64,000 nt of DNA from Prolixibacteraceae bacterium (GCA_019163175.1 JAFLKN010000007.1:1-64000), one strand, 5' to 3'; shown: positions 1 through 8,218, counted from the first letter of the stretch. The notes: generated from the letters alone by a model not told the origin. Numbers and translations: made by a program.

Positions 1-64
1 GGTAACCTGAAAATGAAGTTGAGCTTGTACACCGTATTGGGCAAAATATTCTGATTCATCGATT

Positions 65-970
65 GTGACTAATCCCTCCCATATTTCCTTCTATAGGCAA
101 ATGATTGCTCTGCTCCGGAATGCGTTGAGTTTGCTGGATGAACAGGGCAGGGACGAGGTACTTCAATTTCTCATTAATCAACAAAATCCGGATGGTGGAT
201 TTCATGATCGTGGTGGACGATCGGATCTGTATTATTCGCTGTTTGGCGGGCTGATGCTGAGAGCAGCAGAAAAGGAGACCGAAGACCGGAGACCGAAGGC
301 TGAAGATCGAAAACCGCTCCCTGAGCGCGAAGCAGTCGAAGGGGCAATCCTGAAATTAAAACAGTTTGTAGCCCGACAATCAAATTCTGAAGTTCCCGGA
401 TTTATTGAAAAGTGTTGCCTGGTATTGCTTCAGAAGGAATTGAAACCCGGTCAAAATTCGCAGTTCAGATCGCTGATTTCATTGGGGAAATCGTTTTGGA
501 AAGAGCGTCATTCCATCAATTTGTCTTACCGCAGTTTTGTGTTGTTTCTGACATTGGATGCCGTTCTACCCTTTCGCGGAATCCTGAAAATTGGAGTTAA
601 AAGAATGTTGACACGAACAACAATTGATCAGCATTCGCCTTGCTCAGAAGTGGCAGCCAGAGTTTTTCTGCAAAAAATGATGAATCAGGATGGATCGGAA
701 GATCAGGAATTATTGAAGTCGTTTGCCTGTGAAACGGGTGGTTTTAAAGCTTTTGCTACCCAAAATAATGCTGATATGCTTTCAACAGCAGTTGCCCTGT
801 TTGCGCTAAATTTTGCCGGGTGTGATTTACTGCTGCTAAAACCTGCTTGCCTGGATTTTATCGGACAGAACTTCTCCGATGGAGCCTTTCTTTCCGGTGA
901 TGGTGACCCAACTACCGATGTGGAATATACCTTTTATGGGATGCTGGCGCTGGGAGTTTTGACGCATTAA
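65..970 (+). CDS. Prenyltransferase/terpene-cyclase-like alpha-toroid protein
   Basis: A 301-aa protein made of the Gly-Gly-Phe alpha-helical repeats typical of the squalene cyclase / protein prenyltransferase beta-subunit fold. Visible repeats are QQNPDGGF near residue 39, ETGGFKAF near 223 and NFSDGAFLSGDGD near 271, the last followed by a TDVEYTFYGMLAL helix. There is no DxDD motif and the protein is half the length of a cyclase, so an enzymatic role is not shown. It may be a partner of, or decayed relative to, the full-length cyclase at 1590. GTG at 65 is the only start upstream before stop codons close the frame; ATG at 101 is an alternative. Residues about 71-94 are encoded by repeat DNA and look like an insertion between toroid helices. 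No signal peptide is evident. The family fold is fairly sure; the function is unknown. Confidence 0.6.
   Translation: MTNPSHISFYRQMIALLRNALSLLDEQGRDEVLQFLINQQNPDGGFHDRGGRSDLYYSLFGGLMLRAAEKETEDRRPKAEDRKPLPEREAVEGAILKLKQFVARQSNSEVPGFIEKCCLVLLQKELKPGQNSQFRSLISLGKSFWKERHSINLSYRSFVLFLTLDAVLPFRGILKIGVKRMLTRTTIDQHSPCSEVAARVFLQKMMNQDGSEDQELLKSFACETGGFKAFATQNNADMLSTAVALFALNFAGCDLLLLKPACLDFIGQNFSDGAFLSGDGDPTTDVEYTFYGMLALGVLTH
276..345. repeat. Repeat insertion within a coding region
   Basis: This stretch begins with imperfect tandem GAGACCGAAGACCG-like units and runs into CCCTGAGCGCGAAGCAGTCG followed by AAGG. The latter closely matches the free intergenic copy near 41523-41550. It encodes a charged, low-complexity peptide inside an otherwise regular repeat protein and keeps the frame open. 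Confidence 0.6.
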
Positions 971-975
971 CTTTA

Positions 976-1272
976 TTACTTGATGGCAGACTTTTCAATA
1001 CTTTGTCGATTATCCCAAATTGATAAAACGATGATCTCAGTTGCGGTAATTTGGTAAATTATTAGATAGTCCTTAAGTATCTTTACTCTCACATTTTCTT
1101 TTGTTGTAGGTTTCCCTATAAACGGATGTATACAAATTAGTTTTAGCGACTCTTTGATCAATTCGTTGAGCTTTCTGCTATAGAATGATGATTTATTGTG
1201 TGCATTCCAGAAAGTGAAAATTTCTTTCCGCTCCTTCTGTGCTCTTTCCGTCCAAATTATTTGCCTAACCAT
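976..1272 (-). CDS. RelE/ParE-family toxin
   Basis: A 98-aa protein with the ParE/RelE layout: an N-terminal beta strand (RQIIWTERAQKE), helices carrying the WNAHNKSSFYSRKL segment, then the strands VRVKILKDYLIIYQI and IIVLSIWDNRQ. Conserved positions include the Arg of the KxxR-like core and the C-terminal WDNRQ typical of this fold. Such toxins act on DNA gyrase (ParE) or on ribosome-bound mRNA (RelE); the sequence alone does not decide which. The start codon overlaps the end of the upstream antitoxin gene by 16 bases, indicating translational coupling. It ends five bases from the oppositely oriented 301-aa gene. Confidence 0.85.
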   Translation of the reverse strand: MVRQIIWTERAQKERKEIFTFWNAHNKSSFYSRKLNELIKESLKLICIHPFIGKPTTKENVRVKILKDYLIIYQITATEIIVLSIWDNRQSIEKSAIK

Positions 1273-1493
1273 TCTTCAATATCTTTGTTGGCTTGTTCCT
1301 CTGTTAAAAACTCTCCATTTTTATATTGAAGCTGCCCTTCCTCTACCGCTTTTATCTGTTCCTCAGAAAGTTCATAAATGCTGATATCCGTTTCCTCATT
1401 AGCAATTAACCGGTACATTTCTTCCAACAGCTCATTGTTTTCAATTTGATTGATTTTTCCAATTAATCTCTTCTTTAATTCTGTTACTGTCAT
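1257..1493 (-). CDS. Antitoxin of a ParE/RelE-type module
   Basis: A 78-aa acidic protein with an N-terminal helical region (TVTELKKRLIGKINQIENNELLEEMYRLI) and a C-terminal half rich in Glu, including EEQANKDIEEWLGK. This matches the usual antitoxin plan: a DNA-binding/dimerising N-terminus and a flexible toxin-wrapping C-terminus. It is first in the operon and overlaps the toxin gene by 16 bases. An inverted repeat lies 14 bases upstream of its ATG and overlaps a promoter -7 motif, as expected for autoregulation. The antitoxin family is not certain; the identification rests largely on operon position and size. Confidence 0.75.
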   Translation of the reverse strand: MTVTELKKRLIGKINQIENNELLEEMYRLIANEETDISIYELSEEQIKAVEEGQLQYKNGEFLTEEQANKDIEEWLGK

Positions 1494-1506
1494 GACATTT
1501 TGTTTT

Positions 1507-1531
1507 TACAAACTTACGAAATTAGTTTGTA
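1507..1531 (-). promoter_or_regulatory. Probable toxin-antitoxin operator and promoter
   Basis: A perfect 8-base inverted repeat, TACAAACT and AGTTTGTA, separated by nine bases, sits just upstream of the antitoxin start. Read on the minus strand, one arm contains TAAGTTTG, a match to the Bacteroidota -7 consensus TAnnTTTG. Repressor binding here would cover the promoter. I found no convincing -33 TTTG at the normal spacing. Confidence 0.55.
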
Positions 1532-1589
1532 TGAATTTTGAGAGGAATCTTCCTTCTTTTGTATCTTGCATCCTCAGACTATAGTCATC

Positions 1590-3389
1590 ATGAACACTCG
1601 CATCCGATTCCAATTCTCCGAACTTACCACCCTTCTTCTCCAGAAACGCAAAGCTAGCGGTTATTGGGAAGGTCGGCTTTCGTCGAGTGCCTTGGGTGTG
1701 GCAGTAGCAATTACTGCTTTGCATTTTTACGATGCGCGTGGTAATACTTCTGAAATTCTTTCGGGTTTAAAATGGTTGGATGCAAACATCAATTCTGATG
1801 GGGGTTTTGGAGATTCGCCAAAGAGCGTGAGTAATGTAAGCACCAGTTTGCTGTGTTATTCGGCAGTGAAAGCTTGCAGTAGGGAGAATCGGGGCAGTTC
1901 GTTGCTGCTGAAAATTGGCAATTACCTACGCTCGCAAAACATCGATGTTAATTCAGAACAACTAGTTCCAGCAATCCTCGATTTTTATAGGACAGATCGT
2001 ACTTTTTCAGTGCCAATCCTAACCATGTGTGCCTTGTGCAATGTTCCTGGGAAAGAAGCATTTGACTCGATTCCTCAGTTGCCGTTCGAATTTTCCTTGT
2101 TGCCGCGATCATTTTATAGCATGTTGAATTTGAGTGTGGTGAGTTATGCTATTCCGGCTTTGATCGCTGTTGGTATTGCTATTTTCAAATTTAAAAAGCG
2201 AAAAAATCCGATGATGCGAATGATTCGGGAAGCATCAGTGAAGAAATCGCTGGCTTTGTTGAGGAAAATTCAGCCTGAAAGCGGTGGTTATCTGGAAGCC
2301 ATTCCATTGACTGCCTTTGTATGCCTGTGCCTGATTGAATCTGGGTACCGCGATCTGGAAGTGGTTCGCGATGGAATGAATTTCCTGAAACGGACTCAGC
2401 GTGAAGATGGCAGCTGGCCGATTGACATTGACCTATCGACTTGGGTGACCACACTTGCTGTAAAATCGCTGCGAAATAATTTAGATAAAGTATTGTCGCA
2501 AGTAGAAAAACAGCAAATTACTAATCACTTGCTGGCGATTCAGAATAAACAAATACATTCGTTTAACGGCACTCCACCCGGCGGCTGGGGTTGGACGTCT
2601 CACTCAGGTTCGGTTCCTGATGGTGACGATACGCCGGGAACGATGCTGGCTTTAATGGCTTTGAATCAGCAAAACCCCGAAGTTGTTCGAGACGCTGTTT
2701 TATCCGGGATTAATTGGTTAAGTCAATTACAGAATAGCGATGGTGGATTCCCGACATTTTCGCGTGGATGGGGCAAGCTGCCGTTTGACCAAAGTTGTTC
2801 CGATTTAACCGGACACGCGATTTTGGCAATGGCTAAAACAGTTCATGTTCTTAGCGATTCACTGAGCAAAAAGCAGTATTCATCTATTAAAAGGTCGTTG
2901 GTAAAAGCGCTGATTTATCTGGAAAAGCAACAGAATCCTTCAGGATATTGGTTGCCACTTTGGTTCGGTAATCAGCTAAATTCCGATCATACCAATCCGG
3001 TTTATGGTACGGCTCGTGTAACTGCTTACCTCAATGAAACCCTTCAAACACATTTCGGAAAAGAATATTCAGTGATTCTAAAACTGATGATTGATCGGGG
3101 ATGTCGTTATTTAATTTCTGTTCAGAATCGGGAAGGAAGCTGGGGCGGTGCAAAGGATATTCATGGAAGTATTGAGGAAACTTCGCTGGCAGTTACTGCG
3201 CTTGTACAGAATGGATTTCACGAAGAATGTACTTCAGGATTAAACTGGCTGGCCGAAAAAACAAAATCCGACGGGCTCATTGCTGCTCCCATCGGATTGT
3301 ATTTTGCATCGTTGTGGTACGACGAAGAAATGTACCCGCTAACGGCTTATATGGAATGTTTATCTACAGTAAAAGAAACAGTTGAATAG
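1590..3389 (+). CDS. Squalene-hopene-cyclase-like class II terpene cyclase
   Basis: This 599-aa protein has the signatures of class II terpenoid cyclases. A DGDDT sequence at residues 344-348 matches the catalytic DxDD acid motif and is preceded by a GGWGW segment, as in squalene-hopene cyclases. QW-type repeats are visible: QREDGSW near 270, QNSDGGF near 381, QQNPSGYW near 448 and QNREGSW near 511. A hydrophobic segment near residues 165-185 (SYAIPALIAVGIAIF) corresponds to the region before the first domain boundary in bacterial cyclases. Length is slightly below the usual 630 residues. ATG at 1590 is preferred over TTG at 1566. The substrate (squalene or another polyprenyl) cannot be told, and no squalene synthase lies in the window. 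The 301-aa toroid protein upstream suggests a small terpenoid locus interrupted by the toxin-antitoxin pair. Confidence 0.8.
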   Translation: MNTRIRFQFSELTTLLLQKRKASGYWEGRLSSSALGVAVAITALHFYDARGNTSEILSGLKWLDANINSDGGFGDSPKSVSNVSTSLLCYSAVKACSRENRGSSLLLKIGNYLRSQNIDVNSEQLVPAILDFYRTDRTFSVPILTMCALCNVPGKEAFDSIPQLPFEFSLLPRSFYSMLNLSVVSYAIPALIAVGIAIFKFKKRKNPMMRMIREASVKKSLALLRKIQPESGGYLEAIPLTAFVCLCLIESGYRDLEVVRDGMNFLKRTQREDGSWPIDIDLSTWVTTLAVKSLRNNLDKVLSQVEKQQITNHLLAIQNKQIHSFNGTPPGGWGWTSHSGSVPDGDDTPGTMLALMALNQQNPEVVRDAVLSGINWLSQLQNSDGGFPTFSRGWGKLPFDQSCSDLTGHAILAMAKTVHVLSDSLSKKQYSSIKRSLVKALIYLEKQQNPSGYWLPLWFGNQLNSDHTNPVYGTARVTAYLNETLQTHFGKEYSVILKLMIDRGCRYLISVQNREGSWGGAKDIHGSIEETSLAVTALVQNGFHEECTSGLNWLAEKTKSDGLIAAPIGLYFASLWYDEEMYPLTAYMECLSTVKETVE

Positions 3390-3428
3390 TCTATTGCCTT
3401 TAAATTAAATTTGAAATCCGGAACTTTT

Positions 3429-4235
3429 CTACCAGCTTCCACCAGCACCACCGCCTCCTGACATTCCGCCACCAAAGCCGCCAAAACCTCCTCCACCACC
3501 AAAGCCTCCGCTTCCACCAGAGAATCCACCAAATGATCCGCCGCCACGGTTTCCGCCACCTAGCAGACCCATTGCTAACCAAAACGGTAAACTACCCCGG
3601 CTACTGTATCCACCACCTCGTCCACCTTTAAAAATTGAAACCAGTACAATTATTATCAGAACAACAAGGATAAATCCACCTCCGCCTTTTTCTGACTTTT
3701 TATTTCCGCTGGTTTTCTTCTGATAGGCTTCAGCAGTATATTCCTGCGCTGCAAGTTCTTTAATAACTTTACTTCCTGCGTATAATCCGCCATAAATATC
3801 TCCCTCTTTAAAACGAGGAATCATTTCATGATCAACAACGTTGCGATTAATTATAGCATCAGGCAAAATTCCTTCTAAACCGTAACCTGTAACAACAAAA
3901 ACAGCTCCCTTTGCATCGGCCGTTTTGGGTTTAAAAACGATTAAAATACCGTTATTTTTTCCGGCTTGACCAATTTGCCATTTATTAAATACCCGTGTAG
4001 AAAAATCAGCAACCTCATATCCGTTTAGACTTGGGACTGTAAGAATTGCAATTTGAGTTGATGTTTGATCATTAAACTGCACTAAGTCAGATTCTAACTG
4101 TTGTCTCTCCTGATCAGAAAGGACATTGGCCAAGTCGTTCACCAATCTGGGTGGGTTTGGCTTTTCAGGAATGTCTTGAGCAAAAACAGAAAAGGTAAAA
4201 ACAGAAAGAAATAATATAAATAGGATTTGCTTCAT
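3429..4235 (-). CDS. TPM-domain membrane protein, glycine-rich C-terminus
   Basis: A 268-aa protein with signal peptide MKQILFILFLSVFTFSVFAQ, a TPM domain (DLANVLSDQERQQLESDL to about residue 165), one membrane helix (FILVVLIIIVLVSIF) and a C-terminal tail of Gly/Phe/Ser repeats ending GGAGGSW. TPM proteins (YgcG/Psb32 family) are envelope proteins of poorly defined role, often encoded with LemA. An upstream in-frame ATG exists, but the signal peptide begins at 4235, which fixes the start. It is the last gene of a lemA-TPM-TPM operon, with one base between it and the preceding stop. The Gly-rich tail makes long spurious open frames on the opposite strand and in other frames. Confidence 0.9.
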   Translation of the reverse strand: MKQILFILFLSVFTFSVFAQDIPEKPNPPRLVNDLANVLSDQERQQLESDLVQFNDQTSTQIAILTVPSLNGYEVADFSTRVFNKWQIGQAGKNNGILIVFKPKTADAKGAVFVVTGYGLEGILPDAIINRNVVDHEMIPRFKEGDIYGGLYAGSKVIKELAAQEYTAEAYQKKTSGNKKSEKGGGGFILVVLIIIVLVSIFKGGRGGGYSSRGSLPFWLAMGLLGGGNRGGGSFGGFSGGSGGFGGGGGFGGFGGGMSGGGGAGGSW

Positions 4236-4236
4236 C

Positions 4237-4680
4237 TTACAAGTTTTTATCGAAGGATATCTCATCCGAAAGTTCGTTAACATCTTCATGGTGATATGGG
4301 AAATTGGCTTTTAGTTGTTCTCCGGCCATCAAAATTCCTTTTGACAGTCCGTCAGCAAATTTTCCATCTTTAAAATAACTGAGCATCGTCTCCTTAATTT
4401 CATCCCAGAAATTTATAGGAACAAGCTTGTTTATTCCGGCGTCTCCCAGAATTGCAAACTTCCGGTCGTTAACTGCCAGGTAAAAAAGAACACCATTGCG
4501 CTGAGCAGTTTCATGCATTTTCAGTTTCCCGAAAATATAGGCGGCACGGTCGAGTACGTCAATGGTACACTGATCCTCCATATGCAACCTGATTTCTCCT
4601 GAAGTATTCTTTTCGGCTTCAGCAATAGCATCAGTTATCTGCTTTTTTTCTTCCTGACTAAAAAATTTTTCGACGGACAT
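4237..4680 (-). CDS. TPM-domain protein, cytoplasmic-type
   Basis: A 147-aa TPM-domain protein without a signal peptide. It starts MSVEKFFSQEEKKQI and contains AEKNTSGEIRLHMED, then GVLFYLAVNDRKFAILGD, the typical core of the short TPM proteins paired with LemA. The frame extends upstream to 4761, but that part is encoded by CTGGCTG-type repeat DNA and is not credible; ATG at 4680 is chosen. It sits between lemA and the Gly-rich TPM gene on the same strand. Confidence 0.88.
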   Translation of the reverse strand: MSVEKFFSQEEKKQITDAIAEAEKNTSGEIRLHMEDQCTIDVLDRAAYIFGKLKMHETAQRNGVLFYLAVNDRKFAILGDAGINKLVPINFWDEIKETMLSYFKDGKFADGLSKGILMAGEQLKANFPYHHEDVNELSDEISFDKNL

Positions 4681-4711
4681 TTTATTGGAATTAGTGGTAA
4701 AAATGAAACTA

Positions 4712-4736
4712 CTGGCTGTTAGCGACTGACAGCCAG
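4712..4736 (-). other. Hairpin in the lemA-TPM intergenic spacer
   Basis: CTGGCTGT and ACAGCCAG form an 8-bp stem with a 9-base loop, next to further CAGCCAG/CTGCCAG units up to about 4758. This may be an RNA processing or attenuation site, or decayed simple-repeat DNA. No T-tract follows, so it is not a convincing terminator. Confidence 0.4.
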
Positions 4737-4767
4737 CCAGTAACCAGCTGCCAGTTGCCAAAGGCTA

Positions 4768-5358
4768 TTAAAATTTTACTTCTGGTGCTTTTTCAGCGCC
4801 TTTCTCGGCTTCAAAGTATGCTTTCTTTTCGAATCCACCCATTCCTGCAATAATACTATTAGGGATTTTACGAATATAGGCATTGTAAGTCTGTGCACTT
4901 TCGTTGAATTTCATTCTTTCTGTTGTAATCCGATTCTCTGTCCCTTCCAATTGAGCTTGCAAGTCAAGGAAGTTCTGGTTTGCTTTCAATTCAGGGTATT
5001 TTTCAACTACAACCATCAGTCTTCCCAATGCAGAAGATAAGCCTGACTGGGCCTGTTGGAAATTCTGAAGTGACTGAGCATCCAATTTTTCAGGATTAAT
5101 ATTTACTGAAGTAGCTTTTGCACGGGCTTCAACAACCTGAGTTAAGGTTTCTTTTTCAAAATCGGCATAGCCTTTAACAGTATTTACCAAATTTGGGATC
5201 AAATCGGAACGGCGCTGATATACGTTTTCTACCTGCGACCATTGTGCTTTCACACCTTCGTCCATATTAACCATCTTGTTGTAGGTTCCAAAATACCACG
5301 AAACCACTAAAAATATTACAACTGCAATTGCTGCTAAAATAATCCACGTCTTTTTCAT
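4768..5358 (-). CDS. lemA: LemA family protein
   Basis: A 196-aa LemA-family protein: an N-terminal membrane helix (WIILAAIAVVIFLVVSWYFG), then the diagnostic NKMVNMDEGVKAQWSQVENVYQRR and DLIPNLVNTVKGYADFE stretches, followed by helical bundle sequence with PNSIIAGMGGF near the end. LemA proteins are inner-membrane anchored with an N-out helical domain; their molecular role is unsettled. It is the first gene of a three-gene operon with two TPM-domain genes. A TATATTTG -7 motif lies 57 bases upstream of the start codon. Confidence 0.93.
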   Translation of the reverse strand: MKKTWIILAAIAVVIFLVVSWYFGTYNKMVNMDEGVKAQWSQVENVYQRRSDLIPNLVNTVKGYADFEKETLTQVVEARAKATSVNINPEKLDAQSLQNFQQAQSGLSSALGRLMVVVEKYPELKANQNFLDLQAQLEGTENRITTERMKFNESAQTYNAYIRKIPNSIIAGMGGFEKKAYFEAEKGAEKAPEVKF

Positions 5359-5414
5359 CTTATTTACTTTTTAATTTTAATTTCTAATTTAAACAAAATC
5401 TGAACAATCTATGA

Positions 5415-5422
5415 CAAATATA
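5415..5422 (-). promoter_or_regulatory. Candidate lemA operon promoter (-7)
   Basis: Minus-strand TATATTTG matches TAnnTTTG exactly. A TTTG lies upstream at about 16 bases, slightly short of the preferred 19. It overlaps the candidate divergent hutU -7. Confidence 0.45.
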
Positions 5423-5428
5423 AGTTTG
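5421..5428 (+). promoter_or_regulatory. Candidate hutU promoter (-7)
   Basis: Plus-strand TAAGTTTG matches TAnnTTTG about 107 bases before the hutU ATG. No -33 TTTG is found at 19 bases, so support is modest. It overlaps the divergent lemA motif, so the two promoters could exclude each other. Confidence 0.35.
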
Positions 5429-5534
5429 GCAAATGTTGCAAAACTGCTGCCAAGCTACATCATATTATCGGGGAATGTCGCAATTTTGTCGCTGTAGCCT
5501 CTACTTCAAAAGGCGAACCACATTTTTAGCGCAT

Positions 5535-7538
5535 ATGAATACTTCAGCATTCAAATCAGACATTCAGGAAGGGATTCCTACTTTACTTCCCGAGCCAAAA
5601 CATTACGATCCCGCAGTCAATCACGCTCCAAAGCGTAAAGATATATTGAATAAGGCCGAAAAAAGACTGGCCATTCAAAATGCGTTAAGATATTTTGATC
5701 CAGAACATCATGCCACTTTGGCACCTGAGTTTCTGGAAGAGTTGCTGCAATTCGGACGGATTTACATGTACCGCTTCCGTCCGGATTACGAAATGAAGGC
5801 CAGACCAATTGAAGAATATCCACATCAATCGAAACAGGCGGCATCTATTATGATGATGATTCAGAATAATCTGGATTACGCGGTGGCTCAGCATCCGCAC
5901 GAATTAATTACTTATGGTGGAAATGGGGCGGTATTTCAGAATTGGGCTCAGTACAGGCTTTGTATGAAATACCTGTCGGAAATGACCGATGAACAAACGC
6001 TGGTGATGTATTCAGGGCATCCGATGGGACTTTTCCCTTCGCACAAAGATGCACCGCGTGTGGTTGTTACCAATGGTATGGTTATTCCGAACTACTCTGG
6101 AAGAGATGACTACGAGCGAATGAATGCATTGGGTGTTTCGCAATACGGACAAATGACAGCGGGTTCGTTTATGTACATCGGGCCCCAGGGAATTGTGCAT
6201 GGAACGACAATTACCCTCATGAACGCTGCACGAATGCAGGGTGATGGACAAATGGCCGGAAAGATATTTGTTTCATCCGGACTGGGCGGAATGTCGGGAG
6301 CTCAGCCAAAAGCTGCTGTTATCGCCGGAATGATCGCCGTAGTTGCTGAAATAAATCCGAAGGTAGTAGCACTTCGACATCAACAAAGTTGGGTTGACGA
6401 AGTATTTGACGATCTGGACAAACTGATTTCCAGAGTGCTTAAAGCTCGTTCAAATAAAGAAGTAGTTTCGCTGGCATACCAGGGAAATGTTGTCGATTTA
6501 TGGGAAAAGCTAGCCAAAGAAGACATTTCCATTAATTTGGGTTCGGATCAGACTTCGCTGCACAATCCATTTGCAGGAGGTTATTACCCGGCTGGACTTA
6601 CGCTCGAAGAATCGAATCAGTTGATGGCTGAAAATCCAGAATTGTTTCAGGAAAAGTTTCGCGAAAGTTTAATCCGGCAAGTACTGGCAATCAACCAACT
6701 TTCAAAAAAGGGAATGTATTTCTGGGATTACGGCAATGCATTCTTGCTCGAAGCCAATCGTGCGGGAGCTGCTGTGACTAAACCAGACGGAAGTTTTATT
6801 TATCCTTCGTATGTTCAGGATATTATGGGGCCTTTGTTCTTTGATTACGGTTTTGGCCCATTCCGCTGGGTTTGCTGCTCGTGCAATCCTGATGATTTAA
6901 AGAGAACCGATGAGATTGCATATCGTGTGTTAAGTCAGATTGCAGAAAATGCGCCTAACGAAATTCGAACTCAGCTGAATGACAATATACATTGGATTGC
7001 CGAAGCTGGAAAAAACAATATGGTTGTTGGTTCGCAGGCACGAATTCTTTATGCTGATTGTGAAGGACGTACAAAAATTGCAGCAGCTTTTAATCAGGCA
7101 ATTCGTAATGGTGAAATCATCTCCCCGATTGTTTTAGGCCGCGATCATCACGATGTTTCCGGAACAGATTCACCCTATCGCGAAACTTCAAATATTTACG
7201 ACGGGTCGTCCTTTACTGCCGACATGGCCATACAGAATGTAATCGGTGATTCGTTCCGCGGTGCAACCTGGGTTTCGATACACAACGGCGGCGGAGTTGG
7301 CTGGGGCGAAGTTATTAACGGCGGATTTGGGATGACTTTAGATGGTTCTGACGATTCAGACCGACGATTAAACCAAATGCTTCACTGGGATGTAAACAAC
7401 GGAATCGCACGCCGCAGCTGGGCACGAAATGAATCTGCAATTTTTGCAATCAAACGTGCCATGCAGGAAAATCCGAATTTAACGGTTACCCTGCCAAATC
7501 TGACCGATGAAAAACTGATTGATGGACTATTCGAATAA
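5535..7538 (+). CDS. hutU: Urocanate hydratase
   Basis: A 667-aa urocanate hydratase, which converts urocanate to imidazolonepropionate in histidine degradation using a tightly bound NAD+. Hallmarks are ITYGGNGAVFQNWAQYRL, MYSGHPMGLFPS, the GQMTAGSFMYIGPQGIVHGT segment, SSGLGGMSGAQ (the NAD-binding glycine-rich loop) and HNGGGVGWGEVINGGFGM near the C-terminus. The length matches the longer Bacteroidota form. ATG at 5535 is chosen because homology begins there; the frame opens 34 codons earlier with unlikely sequence. No other hut gene is in the window. It ends overlapping the convergent thioredoxin-like gene by 12 bases. Confidence 0.95.
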   Translation: MNTSAFKSDIQEGIPTLLPEPKHYDPAVNHAPKRKDILNKAEKRLAIQNALRYFDPEHHATLAPEFLEELLQFGRIYMYRFRPDYEMKARPIEEYPHQSKQAASIMMMIQNNLDYAVAQHPHELITYGGNGAVFQNWAQYRLCMKYLSEMTDEQTLVMYSGHPMGLFPSHKDAPRVVVTNGMVIPNYSGRDDYERMNALGVSQYGQMTAGSFMYIGPQGIVHGTTITLMNAARMQGDGQMAGKIFVSSGLGGMSGAQPKAAVIAGMIAVVAEINPKVVALRHQQSWVDEVFDDLDKLISRVLKARSNKEVVSLAYQGNVVDLWEKLAKEDISINLGSDQTSLHNPFAGGYYPAGLTLEESNQLMAENPELFQEKFRESLIRQVLAINQLSKKGMYFWDYGNAFLLEANRAGAAVTKPDGSFIYPSYVQDIMGPLFFDYGFGPFRWVCCSCNPDDLKRTDEIAYRVLSQIAENAPNEIRTQLNDNIHWIAEAGKNNMVVGSQARILYADCEGRTKIAAAFNQAIRNGEIISPIVLGRDHHDVSGTDSPYRETSNIYDGSSFTADMAIQNVIGDSFRGATWVSIHNGGGVGWGEVINGGFGMTLDGSDDSDRRLNQMLHWDVNNGIARRSWARNESAIFAIKRAMQENPNLTVTLPNLTDEKLIDGLFE

Positions 7539-7856
7539 CAAGGAATACGGTCGTTGAATTTCTGACCTCAACTCATCTAATCCGAATGCCCTGCTTTTAC
7601 GAATGGTCTCGCGACCGGCAAAAAAAATGATAACTGTTGGAGCTGCAAAGACCCGATTTTGAGCAGCCAGTTCGGGTAGTCTATCTGATTCAATAAAAAC
7701 CATCTTCATTTTCGGGAAGGCTTCAGTTACCATTTCAGAAACTTTAGGCTTTAAAACCTTACAAACCGAACAAATTTCGGTGGAGAAATAAGCCAGAACT
7801 GCATCATCCTCAACTAACACCTTATCAAATTCCGGAATAGAGTGTATTTTTTCCAT
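7527..7856 (-). CDS. Thioredoxin-like protein
   Basis: A 109-aa thioredoxin-fold protein with a CSVC redox motif at residues 29-32 (FSTEICSVCKVLKPKV) and the cis-Pro region FAAPTVIIFFAGRE. The CxxC dipeptide differs from the classical WCGPC, suggesting a thiol-redox role distinct from bulk thioredoxin. There is no signal peptide, so it is probably cytosolic. It is translationally coupled to the CoA-binding protein gene: its ATG overlaps that gene's stop by one base. The pair continues from ispF in a single minus-strand run. Confidence 0.85.
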   Translation of the reverse strand: MEKIHSIPEFDKVLVEDDAVLAYFSTEICSVCKVLKPKVSEMVTEAFPKMKMVFIESDRLPELAAQNRVFAAPTVIIFFAGRETIRKSRAFGLDELRSEIQRPYSLLFE

Positions 7857-8218
7857 TATTCGTATTGCCCGGTTGCTAAAAGTACAAGTGTACAGGCAAT
7901 TTCAGGGTAGATTCCTGAAGCTTTTAACAGACTGATGAATTCCGGATTTTCAGTTCCGGGGTTGAAGATTACGCGACGAGGTTTCAGATTTAAAATATAT
8001 TGGTAATATTCCGGCTGATTTTGCGGGCCAACATATAAAGTTACTGTATCTATATTTTCGAACGCTTTCTTTTCAGCACCAAAAGCTACATCCAATACCT
8101 GTCCCTCGCGCAAGCCAATAGCCACAACTTCATGATTATGTGCCACCAGCGCCCTGATTGCCTTATTCGAATAACGGTCAAGATTTTCGCTGGCTCCAAT
8201 TACCAATGTTTTTTTCAT
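7856..8218 (-). CDS. CoA-binding-domain protein (YccU-like)
   Basis: A 120-aa protein consisting of a single Rossmann-like CoA-binding domain. It starts MKKTLVIGASENLDRYSNKA and has the strands NHEVVAIGL and PRRVIFNPGTENPEF. Proteins of this family (YccU-like) bind nucleotides or CoA in structural studies, but their physiological role is unclear. The gene lies three bases after ispF and one base overlaps the next gene, so all three are probably co-transcribed. Confidence 0.85.
   Translation of the reverse strand: MKKTLVIGASENLDRYSNKAIRALVAHNHEVVAIGLREGQVLDVAFGAEKKAFENIDTVTLYVGPQNQPEYYQYILNLKPRRVIFNPGTENPEFISLLKASGIYPEIACTLVLLATGQYE

Noticed and set aside
1-54. Open frame of 17 codons ending TGA at 52-54, perhaps the end of an upstream gene
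   Set aside because: Too short to support; no recognisable family.
3347-3582. Long open frames antisense or out of frame to the Gly-rich TPM tail
   Set aside because: They arise from GGN-type repeats, encode Val/Glu/Trp-biased sequence and overlap a clear gene.
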